Shown one piece after another: positions 55,322 through 64,000 of a stretch of 64,000 bases of DNA. Location of the stretch: the NCBI RefSeq assembly GCF_002001205.1, contig NZ_MUNZ01000102.1, positions 1 to 64,000 on the forward strand, given 5' to 3'. The notes under the pieces are model-generated. The model was given only the letters and a program-made list of their open reading frames with translations, did not search any database and was not told the origin of the DNA. This DNA comes from Hydrogenophaga sp. A37. Lineage in GTDB: Bacteria > Pseudomonadota > Gammaproteobacteria > Burkholderiales > Burkholderiaceae_C. Every line of letters begins with the position of its first letter. Position 1 is the stretch's first letter. The position numbers were made by a program, and so were the translations under genes.

Positions 55322-56272
55322 ATGAAGCCCACCGTCGTCAGTGCCGACGTTCTCTTTGAGGACCATCGGGACGCTCTGAAGTGGCAGTGGGTGGCCGGGC
55401 TCGGGGCCTCCGAACGCAAGTTTGATGAGGTGGCGATCCGCGAGGCGCGCTCCGGTGCCGATCTCGTGGGTTACCTCAACTACATCCACCCTTACCGCGT
55501 GCAGGTGTTCGGTGAACGGGAGATGGCCTACCTCACCAGTGCCAGCGAAGAGGACAACCGTCGGCGCATTGCGCGCATCGTGACGCTGGAGCCGCCGGTG
55601 CTCATCGTCGCCGACGCGCAGGCCGTGCCCGATGCGCTGATGGCGATGTGTGAACGGGCTCAGATCCCGATGTTTGCCACGCCCGAGCCGGCGGCCTTTG
55701 TGATTGACGTGCTGCGGGCTTACCTGTCGCGCCATTTCGCCGACCGATCATCCATGCACGGCGTGTTCATGGACATTCTCGGCATGGGTGTGATGATCAC
55801 CGGCGAGTCGGGCCTGGGAAAAAGCGAACTGGGGCTGGAATTGATTTCGCGCGGCCATGGTCTGGTGGCCGATGACGCGGTGGACCTCTACCGCATCAAT
55901 CAGACCAGTATCGAAGGGCGCTGCCCGGAGCTGCTGCAAAACCTGCTGGAGGTGCGCGGCATCGGCTTGTTGGACATCAAGGCCATTTTTGGTGAGACAG
56001 CGGTGCGCCGCAAGATGCGGCTTTCGCTGATCGTGCACCTTGTGCGCAAAGAGACCATGGAGCGTGATTACGACCGCATGCCCCACGAGCCGCTGTACCA
56101 GGACGTGCTCGGTGTGCCGGTGCGCAAGGCGGTCATTCAGGTGGTGGCTGGTCGCAACATCGCGGTGCTGGTGGAGGCGGCTGTGCGCAACACCATCCTG
56201 CAACTGCGCGGGATCGACACTTATCAGGAATTTGTGGCGCGCCACCGCGCGGCGATGCTGCGCGGGGAGTAG
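55322..56272 (+). CDS. hprK: HPr kinase/phosphorylase
   Basis: HprK phosphorylates a serine of HPr-like proteins and removes it. The 316-residue protein has a P-loop GESGLGKS (161-168) in the C-terminal domain and the HPr-kinase signature region after it. Together with ptsN it belongs to the incomplete PTS regulatory system of proteobacteria. It converges on fur. Confidence 0.95.
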   Translation: MKPTVVSADVLFEDHRDALKWQWVAGLGASERKFDEVAIREARSGADLVGYLNYIHPYRVQVFGEREMAYLTSASEEDNRRRIARIVTLEPPVLIVADAQAVPDALMAMCERAQIPMFATPEPAAFVIDVLRAYLSRHFADRSSMHGVFMDILGMGVMITGESGLGKSELGLELISRGHGLVADDAVDLYRINQTSIEGRCPELLQNLLEVRGIGLLDIKAIFGETAVRRKMRLSLIVHLVRKETMERDYDRMPHEPLYQDVLGVPVRKAVIQVVAGRNIAVLVEAAVRNTILQLRGIDTYQEFVARHRAAMLRGE

Positions 56273-56293
56273 GCGGCTGCCCGAAAAATCCGC

Positions 56294-56728
56294 TCAGTTC
56301 TTGCTGCTGCGGTGAGGGCAGGCGGGCTTGCTGCAACTGGCGTACAGAGACAGCGCGTGTTCTTGCAACACAAAGCCGCGGGTCTTGGCAATCAACTGTT
56401 GGCGTTTCTCGATTTCCGGGTCAAAAAACTCTTCCACCCGGCCACAGTCCAGGCACACCAAATGGTCGTGGTGCTGGCCTTCGTTGAGCTCAAAGACCGC
56501 CTTGCCCGATTCGAAGTTGCTCCTCGTGAGCAGACCGGCCTGCTCAAACTGCATCAGCACCCGGTAGACGGTGGCCAGACCGATGTCGGAGTGCTCGTCC
56601 AGCAACACCCGGTACACATCCTCGGCGGTCATGTGGCGCTGCTTGGCGTTCTGGAACACCTCCAGGATTTTCAGTCTCGGCAGCGTGGCCTTCAACCCCG
56701 TGCTTTTGAGTTCATCGATATTGGTCAT
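56294..56728 (-). CDS. fur: Ferric uptake regulator
   Basis: Fur represses iron-uptake genes when Fe2+ is bound. The 144-residue protein has the winged helix, [15 protein letters not shown], and the metal site [13 protein letters not shown]; a C-terminal Cys pair (CSKPACPH) is present. Start and length are typical. It is divergent from bamE, the usual arrangement in beta-proteobacteria. Confidence 0.96.
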   Translation of the reverse strand: MTNIDELKSTGLKATLPRLKILEVFQNAKQRHMTAEDVYRVLLDEHSDIGLATVYRVLMQFEQAGLLTRSNFESGKAVFELNEGQHHDHLVCLDCGRVEEFFDPEIEKRQQLIAKTRGFVLQEHALSLYASCSKPACPHRSSKN

Positions 56729-56790
56729 GGACGGGTGGGGAAACGGGCGGGCAGCACGGCTGCGGGCGGAGCCTTTCGGGACCCCGGGGC

Positions 56791-56807
56791 TACAATGATC
56801 GGATCAT
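56791..56807. promoter_or_regulatory. -10-like box and palindrome in the fur-bamE gap
   Basis: TACAAT (56791-56796) reads toward bamE, overlapped by the palindrome ATGATC-G-GATCAT (56795-56807), which also contains a TATGAT-like box toward fur. Shared control is possible. A classic 19-bp Fur box was not recognised. Confidence 0.4.
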
Positions 56808-56881
56808 ATCGCCAGCGCGCGCCGACCGCTGCAATGTCCAGCCGTTCACTGCGGTCGAGCGCGCCTTTTGTGGGTTGCTGC

Positions 56882-57463
56882 ATGCTCCAGTTTTTCTCCC
56901 TTCCAGCCTCGCGGTCGCACGCACCGGATCGGGACACATTCCATGTGCGCACGTCGTTGGTGGTCGCCATGTGTCTGTGTCTTGGCGCATGTTCCAGCCT
57001 GCGCGAGGGGGTGGTCACGCCCTACCGGATCGATATCCTTCAAGGCAACGTTGTCACGCGCGAGCAGGCCAAGGCACTGCAACCTGGGCTGACCCGTGAG
57101 CAGGTGCGCGGACTGCTGGGTTCGCCGTTGCTCACCAGCGTGTTCCATGCCGACCGTTGGGACTACGTGTTTTCCTTCAAACGCCAGGGGCAGGCGGCGC
57201 AGCAGCGGCGTCTGACCGTGTTCTTCAAGGGGGACGTGCTGGAGCGTCACGAGGCCGACGAACTGCCCAGCGAATCCGAGTTCGTGTCTTCGTTGGACGC
57301 CCGTCGCAAGGCCGACAAGGTGCCCGTGCTGGAGGCCACCGAAGCGCAGCTGAAGGCGTTCGAATCAAGCAACACCACTCCTGGTGCAGCGCCCGCTCCG
57401 GCGCCCGCCGCCACCCCGGCCACCGACTACCCTCCACTGGAAACCCCCGGAGCCACGCGATGA
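56882..57463 (+). CDS. bamE: Outer-membrane assembly factor BamE
   Basis: BamE is a lipoprotein of the BAM complex that folds outer-membrane proteins. The lipobox is LGACSS within [17 protein letters not shown], and the SmpA/OmlA domain follows ([15 protein letters not shown]). The protein ends in a Pro/Ala-rich tail. The ATG at 56882 gives 193 residues with a long n-region; the GTG at 56945 gives 172 residues with a neater signal peptide and may be the real start. It overlaps dapB by ATGA. Confidence 0.9.
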   Translation: MLQFFSLPASRSHAPDRDTFHVRTSLVVAMCLCLGACSSLREGVVTPYRIDILQGNVVTREQAKALQPGLTREQVRGLLGSPLLTSVFHADRWDYVFSFKRQGQAAQQRRLTVFFKGDVLERHEADELPSESEFVSSLDARRKADKVPVLEATEAQLKAFESSNTTPGAAPAPAPAATPATDYPPLETPGATR

Positions 57464-58281
57464 GCGCTGAGCCCCAGAGCCCGCACCGCGTGTGCGTGGC
57501 CGGTGCCAGCGGCCGCATGGGCCAAATGCTGGTCGAAGCGGTGCAGGGCAGTGGCGACTGCCTGCTGTCAGGCGCGCTCGACGTGTCCACCAGCCCGGCC
57601 ATCGGCTTGGATGCGGGCGCGTTTGCGGGTCGTACCACCGGGGTCGCGATCACCGCCGACCTGAGCGCAGGCCTGTCGGGCAGCCAGTTCCTGATCGATT
57701 TCACACGCCCCGAAGGCACGATGCTGCACCTGCGGTCGTGCGTGGAGCACGGTGTGAAGCTGGTGATCGGCACGACCGGTTTTTCCGAGGCGCAGAAGGC
57801 GGAGATCGCCGAGGCCTCCCAATCCATCGCCATCATGATGGCGCCCAACATGAGCGTGGGCGTGAACGTGACGATGAAGCTGCTGGAGATGGCGGCCAGG
57901 GCGCTGTCCACCGGTTACGACATCGAGATCATTGAAGCGCACCACCGCCACAAGGTGGACGCGCCCAGTGGTACTGCGCTGAAGATGGGCGAGGTGATCG
58001 CCGGTGCGCTGGGCCGCGACCTGAAAGACTGCGCCGTCTATGCCCGCGAGGGCGTGACCGGCGAGCGCGATCCGTCGTCCATCGGCTTTACCACCGTGCG
58101 CGGTGGCGACATCGTGGGTGACCACACCGTGCTGTTCGCCGGCATTGGCGAGCGCATCGAAGTGACCCACAAGTCCAGCAGCCGATCGACCTATGCCCAG
58201 GGCAGCCTGCGCGCGGTGCGCTTCCTGGCCGGCCGGTCCAGCGGTCTGTACGACATGTTTGACGTGCTCGGCCTGCGCTGA
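57460..58281 (+). CDS. dapB: 4-Hydroxy-tetrahydrodipicolinate reductase
   Basis: DapB makes tetrahydrodipicolinate for lysine and diaminopimelate. The 273-residue protein has [12 protein letters not shown] at the nucleotide site and [15 protein letters not shown] with the catalytic His and Lys. Length is usual. It overlaps bamE by ATGA and is followed by the exbB/exbD pair. Confidence 0.97.
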   Translation: MSAEPQSPHRVCVAGASGRMGQMLVEAVQGSGDCLLSGALDVSTSPAIGLDAGAFAGRTTGVAITADLSAGLSGSQFLIDFTRPEGTMLHLRSCVEHGVKLVIGTTGFSEAQKAEIAEASQSIAIMMAPNMSVGVNVTMKLLEMAARALSTGYDIEIIEAHHRHKVDAPSGTALKMGEVIAGALGRDLKDCAVYAREGVTGERDPSSIGFTTVRGGDIVGDHTVLFAGIGERIEVTHKSSSRSTYAQGSLRAVRFLAGRSSGLYDMFDVLGLR

Positions 58282-58316
58282 GCCAGCACCCTTTTCGTTC
58301 TTCAGGAGATTCACAC

Positions 58317-58979
58317 ATGGGCGGCGTCTGGCAAACCATTTGGCAGGGCGATGCGATCAGCCGCAGCGTGGCCTTGCTGCTGCTGGCCATGTCGGTCTCG
58401 AGCTGGGTGGTGATTCTCTGGAAGGGCTGGCTGCTGCGCCGAGCGGTGCGCGACGTGCACACCTCCACCGCCGCGTTTTGGCAGGCCGGCTACCTCGACG
58501 AAGCCCAGCAGCGCCTGAACAGCTTCGACCCGCGCCGCCTGGTGCTGCCGCTGCTGGAGGCCGCCCGCACCATTGAGCAAGCACCGCCGCAATCCCTGGC
58601 TGCTGCGGGCGACCGCTCGCAACAACTCACGCGTGTGCTGCGCGACGCCTTGCACCGTGTGCTGCACCGGCTGCAATACGGTCAGGTGCTGCTGGCCACC
58701 GTGGGTTCCACGGCCCCGTTCGTGGGCCTGCTGGGCACGGTCTGGGGCATCTACAACGCGCTCACGGCCATCGGCGTCGACGGCAAATTCCGCATTGAGC
58801 AGGTGTCGGGCCCGGTGGGTGAGGCGCTGGTCATGACCGCCGCCGGTCTGGCGGTGGCCATTCCCGCCGTGCTGGCCTACAACGTGCTCGGTCGCCAGAT
58901 CGGGCGCATTGAGGCCGACCTCGAGGGCTTTGCCCGCGATCTGCGCGAATTGCTGGTGCACAGCGAGGCGCCGCGATGA
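58317..58979 (+). CDS. ExbB/TolQ/MotA-type proton channel
   Basis: A 220-residue energiser with about three helices and the TVGSTAPFVGLLGTVWG pore helix. It works with an ExbD/TolR partner to power TonB- or TolA-type systems. AGGAG precedes the ATG. No tonB, tolA or tolB is near, so the partner outer-membrane system is unknown. It overlaps the ExbD/TolR gene by ATGA. Confidence 0.92.
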   Translation: MGGVWQTIWQGDAISRSVALLLLAMSVSSWVVILWKGWLLRRAVRDVHTSTAAFWQAGYLDEAQQRLNSFDPRRLVLPLLEAARTIEQAPPQSLAAAGDRSQQLTRVLRDALHRVLHRLQYGQVLLATVGSTAPFVGLLGTVWGIYNALTAIGVDGKFRIEQVSGPVGEALVMTAAGLAVAIPAVLAYNVLGRQIGRIEADLEGFARDLRELLVHSEAPR

Positions 58980-59428
58980 GCTTCGGCCGGCTGGAAAAGC
59001 CCGCGCGGCACGAGCCGATGAGCGACATCAACGTCACGCCGCTGGTCGACGTGATGCTGGTGCTGCTGGTGATCTTCATCATCACCGCGCCGCTGATGTC
59101 CAGCCGCCTTGAGCTGGAACTGCCCAAGGCCAGCGAGCCGGTGGCCGCATCGGCCGAGCCCGAGGCGTTCATCTCGATCAGCGTGGACCCCCAGGGCCAG
59201 GTGTTCTGGGACGAGCAGCCGGTCGACCCCGCCGAGCTGAAGAAGCGCCTGACGGAGACCGCACAGCGCAACCCCGAGACCGAGCTGCAACTGCGCGCTG
59301 ACACGGCCGTGCCCTACGGGCGCGTGGTGCAGCTGATCGGTCTGGCACAGAGCGTGGGCCTGTCGCGCATCGGTTTTGTGGCCGATCCGGCCACGGGTGA
59401 GGCCACCGCACCGGCGCCGACGCGCTGA
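58976..59428 (+). CDS. ExbD/TolR-type biopolymer transport protein
   Basis: A 150-residue protein with one N-terminal helix ([18 protein letters not shown]) carrying the conserved proton-binding Asp, and a periplasmic domain. It forms the proton channel with the preceding ExbB/TolQ protein. A Pro/Ala tail ends it. Confidence 0.92.
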   Translation: MSFGRLEKPARHEPMSDINVTPLVDVMLVLLVIFIITAPLMSSRLELELPKASEPVAASAEPEAFISISVDPQGQVFWDEQPVDPAELKKRLTETAQRNPETELQLRADTAVPYGRVVQLIGLAQSVGLSRIGFVADPATGEATAPAPTR

Positions 59429-59531
59429 GTGCTGCTTCGCTGGTGAAGGGCAGGGTGCCCCAAGCCCTAAAATCGGGGGCTACGCAGCGCGCTGCCCCTT
59501 TCATTCGCCGGCCCGGTCCGGCCCCTGGTTC

Positions 59532-62279
59532 ATGCAAGAAAAATACGCCCACAAGGATGTCGAGCGCGCCGCGCACGCCCACTGGAACGCCACCGACGCC
59601 TACCGCGTGACCGAGGTCGCCGGCAAGAAGAAGTTCTACGCCTGCTCCATGCTGCCCTACCCCAGCGGCAAGCTGCACATGGGCCATGTGCGCAACTACA
59701 CCATCAACGACATGCTCACGCGCTACCTGCGCATGAACGGCCACAACGTGTTGATGCCCATGGGCTGGGACGCCTTCGGCCTGCCGGCCGAAAACGCGGC
59801 GCTGAAGAACGGTGTGCCGCCGGCCAAGTGGACCTACGAAAACATCGCCTACATGAAGCAGCAGATGCAGGCGATGGGGCTCGCCATCGACTGGTCGCGC
59901 GAAGTGGCCACCTGCGACCCGAGCTACTACAAGTGGAACCAGTGGCTGTTCCTGAAGATGCTGGATAAGGGCATCGCCTACCGCAAGACCCAGATCGTCA
60001 ACTGGGACCCGATCGACCAGACCGTGCTGGCCAACGAGCAGGTGATCGACGGCAAGGGCTGGCGCACCGGCGCCACGGTGGAAAAGCGCGAGATCCCGGG
60101 TTATTACCTGAACATCACCTCGTACGCCGACGAGCTGCTCGACCACGTGCAGCTGGGCAACCCCAGGGCCACGCTGAACGGCTGGCCCGACAAGGTTCGC
60201 CTGATGCAGGAGAACTGGATCGGCAAGAGCGAAGGCGTGCGCTTCGCTTTCCCACACACCATCAAAGGTGCGGATGATGCGCTGATCGGCGACGGCAAGA
60301 TGTACGTGTTCACCACGCGCGCCGACACCATCATGGGCGTGACCTTCTGCGCCGTGGCCGCCGAGCACCCGCTGGCCCACCACGCCGCCTTGACCAATCC
60401 TGCGCTCGCTGCGTTCATCGAAGAATGCAAGACCGGTGGCACCACCGAAGCCGAGCTCGCCACGCAGGAAAAGAAGGGCATGGCCACCGGCCTGTTCGTC
60501 ACGCACCCGCTGACCGGCGCCCAGGTCGAGGTCTGGGTCGGCAACTACGTGCTCATGAGCTACGGCGATGGCGCCGTGATGGGCGTGCCGGCGCACGATG
60601 AGCGCGACTTCGCGTTTGCGTTGAAATACGACCTGAAGATCCAGCAGGTGGTGGCCGTTGAAGGCGAGACGTTCATCAATACTGCCTGGGCCGACAGCTA
60701 CGCCGACAAGCAACGCGGCGTGTGCGTCAACTCCGGCGTGCTGGATGGTTTGACCCAGAAAGCCGCCGTCGACAAGGTCGCCGAGCTGCTGGCCGCCCAA
60801 GGCCTGGGCGAAAAGAAAACCACCTTCCGCCTGCGCGACTGGGGAATCAGCCGCCAGCGCTACTGGGGCACGCCGATCCCCATGATCCACTGCGCCGAAC
60901 ACGGTGCGGTGCCGGTGCCTGAAAAAGACCTGCCGGTGGTGCTGCCTCAGGACTGCATCCCCGATGGCTCGGGCAACCCGCTGCACAAGCACGAAGGCTT
61001 CCACGCCGGCGTCACCTGCCCGATCTGCGGAAAAGCGGCGCGGCGCGAGACCGACACCATGGACACCTTCGTGGATTCGTCCTGGTACTTCATGCGCTAT
61101 TGCGACCCGAGCAACAGCGAAAAGATGGTCGCCGAGGGTGCGGACTACTGGATGCCGATGGACCAGTACATCGGGGGCATCGAACACGCGATCCTGCACC
61201 TGCTGTACGCGCGATTCTGGACCAAGGTCATGCGCGACCTCGGCCTGGTGAAGGTGGACGAGCCGTTCAGCAAGCTGCTGACCCAGGGCATGGTGCTCAA
61301 CCACATCTACTCGCGCCGCACCGAGAAGGGTGGCAAGGACTACTTCTGGCCGCAGGACGTCGAACATGTGTTCGACGAGGCCGGCAAGGTGGTCGGTGCC
61401 AAGCTGATCAAGGCCGTGGGTGATTTGCCCGTGGGCACGCCCATCGACTACGAGGGCGTGGGCACCATGTCCAAGTCCAAGAACAACGGCGTCGATCCGC
61501 AGGACCTGATCGAGAAGTACGGCGCCGACACCGCGCGCCTGTACACCATGTTCACCGCGCCGCCCGAGGCCACGCTGGAGTGGAACGACACCGCCGTGGA
61601 AGGCAGCTACCGATTCTTGAAGCGGGTTTGGTCAACTTGCAGCTTTGCACTTGAAGATGCCAACGCGCACCCGGAAGCACGCTTTGCGGCGATTGACTCG
61701 AACGCCGTTAAAGCGGACATGGGCAAAGCGCGTCGTGAGGTGCATCTAATTCTCAAGCAAGCGTCCTACGACTACGAGCGTATGCAATACAACACCGTGG
61801 TGTCGGCTTGTATGAAGCTTCTAAACGTCATCGACAGCCCTGCGATGCAGATGGCCTTAGGTCGTGCAGTTGTTGGCGGAGATGAAGAAAAAACTCACCA
61901 GAGCCGCGATTTGGTAGCAAGGCTGCGAACGACGGTAGCTTTTGAGGCAATCGGCATACTTTTGCGTTGCTTGTACCCAGCTTGCCCGCACATCGCCCAT
62001 GCGCTTTGGATTGAGCTCGGTTTTGTTGGGCAATATGGTGATTTGCTTGACGCTCCTTGGCCAGTCGCAGATGAAACTGCGTTGGTGCAGGATGAAGTCG
62101 AGCTCATGCTGCAGATCAACGGCAAGCTGCGTGGCAGCATCACCGTGCCGGCCAGCGCCGACAAGGCTGCCATCGAAGCCGCGGCGCTGGCGAGCGAGGC
62201 CTTTGTCAAGCAGGCCAATGGCGCCGCCCCGAAAAAGGTGGTGGTCGTGCCGGGCCGCCTGGTCAACGTGGTGGTATAA
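59532..62279 (+). CDS. leuS: Leucyl-tRNA synthetase
   Basis: LeuS charges tRNA-Leu. The 915-residue class Ia enzyme has the HIGH-type KLHMGHVRN, a CP1 editing domain, the KMSKS-type TMSKSKNNG and a C-terminal anticodon domain. The start at 59532 ([11 protein letters not shown]) is the usual N-terminus. Residues about 697-858 (61612-62105) have lower GC and use codons such as TTA, CTA, ATA and GTA that are rare elsewhere in the gene, while the frame stays intact. Confidence 0.97.
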   Translation: MQEKYAHKDVERAAHAHWNATDAYRVTEVAGKKKFYACSMLPYPSGKLHMGHVRNYTINDMLTRYLRMNGHNVLMPMGWDAFGLPAENAALKNGVPPAKWTYENIAYMKQQMQAMGLAIDWSREVATCDPSYYKWNQWLFLKMLDKGIAYRKTQIVNWDPIDQTVLANEQVIDGKGWRTGATVEKREIPGYYLNITSYADELLDHVQLGNPRATLNGWPDKVRLMQENWIGKSEGVRFAFPHTIKGADDALIGDGKMYVFTTRADTIMGVTFCAVAAEHPLAHHAALTNPALAAFIEECKTGGTTEAELATQEKKGMATGLFVTHPLTGAQVEVWVGNYVLMSYGDGAVMGVPAHDERDFAFALKYDLKIQQVVAVEGETFINTAWADSYADKQRGVCVNSGVLDGLTQKAAVDKVAELLAAQGLGEKKTTFRLRDWGISRQRYWGTPIPMIHCAEHGAVPVPEKDLPVVLPQDCIPDGSGNPLHKHEGFHAGVTCPICGKAARRETDTMDTFVDSSWYFMRYCDPSNSEKMVAEGADYWMPMDQYIGGIEHAILHLLYARFWTKVMRDLGLVKVDEPFSKLLTQGMVLNHIYSRRTEKGGKDYFWPQDVEHVFDEAGKVVGAKLIKAVGDLPVGTPIDYEGVGTMSKSKNNGVDPQDLIEKYGADTARLYTMFTAPPEATLEWNDTAVEGSYRFLKRVWSTCSFALEDANAHPEARFAAIDSNAVKADMGKARREVHLILKQASYDYERMQYNTVVSACMKLLNVIDSPAMQMALGRAVVGGDEEKTHQSRDLVARLRTTVAFEAIGILLRCLYPACPHIAHALWIELGFVGQYGDLLDAPWPVADETALVQDEVELMLQINGKLRGSITVPASADKAAIEAAALASEAFVKQANGAAPKKVVVVPGRLVNVVV
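61612..62105 (+). other. Low-GC, atypical-codon segment within leuS
   Basis: Sampled 60-base lines here run about 50-60% GC, against about 62-65% on both sides within leuS. Codons CTA, TTA, ATA, GTA and AGG cluster here. The protein frame continues through it. It looks like a homologous-recombination patch from a lower-GC relative. Confidence 0.7.
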
Positions 62280-62289
62280 AAGTCGCGTC

Positions 62290-62883
62290 ATGAAGCCCAA
62301 CACCCCCTTCGCCCCCCAGTCCTCCCGCGAGACGCCGGAGCCTTCCAACTCCGGGCGGCGCGTGGCGCTGAGGACGCTGGCCAGCGCGGGCGCACTGCTG
62401 GCGACCGCTGGTTTGGGTGGTTGTGGTTTTGCCTTGCGCCAGGCGCCCAAGTTTGCGTTCGAATCGGTGTTGGTGACCGGGTTCGAGAACACGCAGGTGT
62501 CCCGTGCCCTCCAGCAGGCCATGGTGTCGGCGGGCATCCAGGTGGCCAACGCCTCCAAGGCCGCCCAGGTCACTCCCGGTGTGGCGCCCGCGCAGGTGAT
62601 GTTGCAGGTGAACCGTGACCACCACGAGCGCGTGGTGTCGGGGCAGACCGACTCGGGACAGGTGCGGGAGCTGACGCTGCGTGTGCGGTTCCGCTTCCGC
62701 CTGAGCACGGCGGCGGGCAAGGTCCTGATCGACGACACCGAGCTGCTGCTGGAGCGCGACATCAGCTTCACGGAAACCGCCGCGCTGGCCAAGGCGGCGG
62801 AAGAAAACACCATGTTCCACGACATGGAAGGCGACATCGCGCAGCAGGTGTTGCGCCGCCTGGCCGCCGTGAAGTCGCTCTGA
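62290..62883 (+). CDS. lptE: LPS-assembly lipoprotein LptE
   Basis: LptE is the outer-membrane lipoprotein that plugs LptD and helps deliver LPS. The 197-residue protein has a hydrophobic signal with lipobox LGGCGF and the usual beta/alpha fold after it. It lies between leuS and holA, the conserved proteobacterial order, 10 bases after leuS and 4 before holA. Confidence 0.93.
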   Translation: MKPNTPFAPQSSRETPEPSNSGRRVALRTLASAGALLATAGLGGCGFALRQAPKFAFESVLVTGFENTQVSRALQQAMVSAGIQVANASKAAQVTPGVAPAQVMLQVNRDHHERVVSGQTDSGQVRELTLRVRFRFRLSTAAGKVLIDDTELLLERDISFTETAALAKAAEENTMFHDMEGDIAQQVLRRLAAVKSL

Positions 62884-62887
62884 AGCC

Positions 62888-63940
62888 ATGCAGGTGGCGG
62901 CCCCGCAGCTGGCCGGGCAATTGCAGCGCGGGCTCAAGTCCCTCTACACCCTGCATGGCGACGAGCCGCTTCTGATCCAGGAAGCGGCCGACGCCATCCG
63001 CGCCGTTGCACGCGAGCAGGGCTACACCGAGCGCACCGTGCACACGGTGGCCGGGGCGCACTTCGACTGGAGCGAGGTGCTCGCCAGCGGGGGCTCCATG
63101 AGCCTGTTCGCCGACAAACAGCTGATCGAAATCCGGGTGCCTTCGGGCAAGCCGGGCAAGGACGGCTCGCAGGTCCTGCAGCAGTTGGCCGAGGCCGCGC
63201 GGGACAACGACAGCACGCTCACGCTGGTGCTGCTGCCTCGCCTGGATGCCGCCACGCAGAAGGGCGCCTGGTTTACCGCGCTCGACAGCTTTGGCGTGAC
63301 CGTGAAGGTGGACCCGGTCGAGCGCCAGGCGCTGCCGGCCTGGATCGCGCAGCGTCTGCAGCAGCAGGGCCAGCGCGTCGCGTCGGGCGAAGAAGGCCAG
63401 CGCACGTTGCAGTTTTTTGCGGACCGCGTCGAGGGCAACCTGCTGGCCGCGCACCAGGAAATCCAGAAGCTCGGGCTGCTGTACCCGGCGGGTGAGTTGT
63501 CGCTGGAGCAGGTGGAAAACGCGGTGCTCAACGTGGCACGCTACACCCCGTTCAAGCTCGCCGAAGCCGTGCTGGGCGGGCAGGTGCTGCGCGTGCAGCG
63601 CATGCTCGACGGCCTGCAGGCCGAAGGCGAAGCGGCGGTGCTGGTGCACTGGGCGCTGGCCGAAGACATCCGCACCCTCAACCGCATCCGCAACGCGATG
63701 GACGCCGGCCGCCCGCTGCCGATGGCGCTGCGTGAAAACCGCGTCTGGGGCCTGAAGGAAAAGCTGATGGAGCGGGCGCTGCCGCTGATCCGGCCGGCCC
63801 AGCTGGTTCAGTGGTTGCAGGACGCCCACACGGTGGACGGCATCGTCAAAGGTCTCAAGCAGCCCGACTGGCCGGCCGACCCGTGGGACGCGCTGCACCG
63901 CATGGCGCTACGCGTGGCCCAGGCCTGCGCGCTGCGCTGA
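62888..63940 (+). CDS. holA: DNA polymerase III, delta subunit
   Basis: HolA is the clamp-loader subunit that opens the sliding clamp. The 350-residue protein shows the family pattern: LYTLHGDEPLLIQEAADAIR at the start, SLFADKQLIEIRVPSGKPG, and VEGNLLAAHQEIQKL later. It follows lptE by four bases. Bases 63941-64000 after it hold no recognised feature. Confidence 0.96.
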   Translation: MQVAAPQLAGQLQRGLKSLYTLHGDEPLLIQEAADAIRAVAREQGYTERTVHTVAGAHFDWSEVLASGGSMSLFADKQLIEIRVPSGKPGKDGSQVLQQLAEAARDNDSTLTLVLLPRLDAATQKGAWFTALDSFGVTVKVDPVERQALPAWIAQRLQQQGQRVASGEEGQRTLQFFADRVEGNLLAAHQEIQKLGLLYPAGELSLEQVENAVLNVARYTPFKLAEAVLGGQVLRVQRMLDGLQAEGEAAVLVHWALAEDIRTLNRIRNAMDAGRPLPMALRENRVWGLKEKLMERALPLIRPAQLVQWLQDAHTVDGIVKGLKQPDWPADPWDALHRMALRVAQACALR

Positions 63941-64000
63941 ATCAGACCGTTGCCGACTGTCGCAACGCGGTGTCCCGGAAATCGCTGGGCGGGAGCCCCG

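Noticed and set aside
56791-56807. A Fur box in the fur-bamE gap
   Set aside because: The palindrome there does not match the 19-bp Fur consensus; only a shorter dyad is present.
61612-62105. The leuS patch as an inserted mobile element or frameshifted pseudogene
   Set aside because: The LeuS frame runs through without stops and the protein still matches the family, so gene replacement fits better than insertion or decay.
1-64000. CRISPR arrays, tRNA or rRNA genes, insertion sequences
   Set aside because: No regularly spaced repeats, cloverleaf-like runs, rRNA motifs or transposase genes were recognised by eye; short or diverged ones could be missed.

Overview
This 64 kb window is high-GC DNA from the chromosome of a beta-proteobacterium, most likely a Comamonadaceae member close to Hydrogenophaga. 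That rests on gene content and order: dapB-exbB-exbD-leuS-lptE-holA, divergent fur/bamE, hpf-ptsN-hprK, alpha-2-macroglobulin with pbpC, and a tcuRAB cluster with a Bug-type binding protein. The genus is an inference. No rRNA, tRNA, insertion sequence, CRISPR array or origin was found, and no gene-free stretch exceeds 300 bases.

Layout, left to right. 1-5.1 kb: an MFS exporter faces a minus-strand row of a CLC-family protein, a ferritin-like/GNAT fusion and a JmjC-like cupin. 5.2-7.2 kb: ssb with a strong terminator, then a DUF3422 gene. 7.2-12.7 kb: an accessory two-gene module of lower GC, a DUF4143 ATPase followed by a 1375-residue STAND-like NTPase with a nuclease-like tail, headed by a perfect 18-bp-arm inverted repeat that overlaps the first start codon. 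12.7-20.9 kb: pbpC and a giant alpha-2-macroglobulin gene, coupled by a GTGA overlap. 21.1-25.8 kb: tricarballylate genes (LysR regulator, tcuA, tcuB, Bug protein). 26-29.1 kb: mnmA, a Phd/PIN toxin-antitoxin pair and a small unknown two-gene unit. 29.4-35.5 kb: an extradiol-type dioxygenase, an esterase, an unknown protein, and a complete spermidine/putrescine-type ABC importer. 35.6-40.6 kb: PepSY protein, cytochrome b, arfB, NUDIX hydrolase, pntA and pntB. 40.8-47.1 kb: an unusual signalling cluster made of a propeller sensor kinase, a response regulator fused to a histidine kinase, and a PAS-REC-HPt protein with no kinase core. 47.2-54.2 kb: fadD, mtnN with a DapB-like paralogue, corA, a patatin-like protein and an MFS transporter. 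54.3-63.9 kb: a housekeeping block of hpf, ptsN, hprK, fur, bamE, dapB, exbB, exbD, leuS, lptE and holA.

The best candidates for undescribed biology are the DUF4143-ATPase/STAND-NTPase module with its palindromic start, the rearranged phosphorelay at 44-47 kb, and the di-iron/GNAT fusion with its cupin partner. Two single-gene oddities also stand out: a CLC protein whose gating glutamate is glutamine, and a low-GC, rare-codon patch inside leuS that looks like imported DNA. All functional statements come from reading motifs and gene order; no database search was possible.
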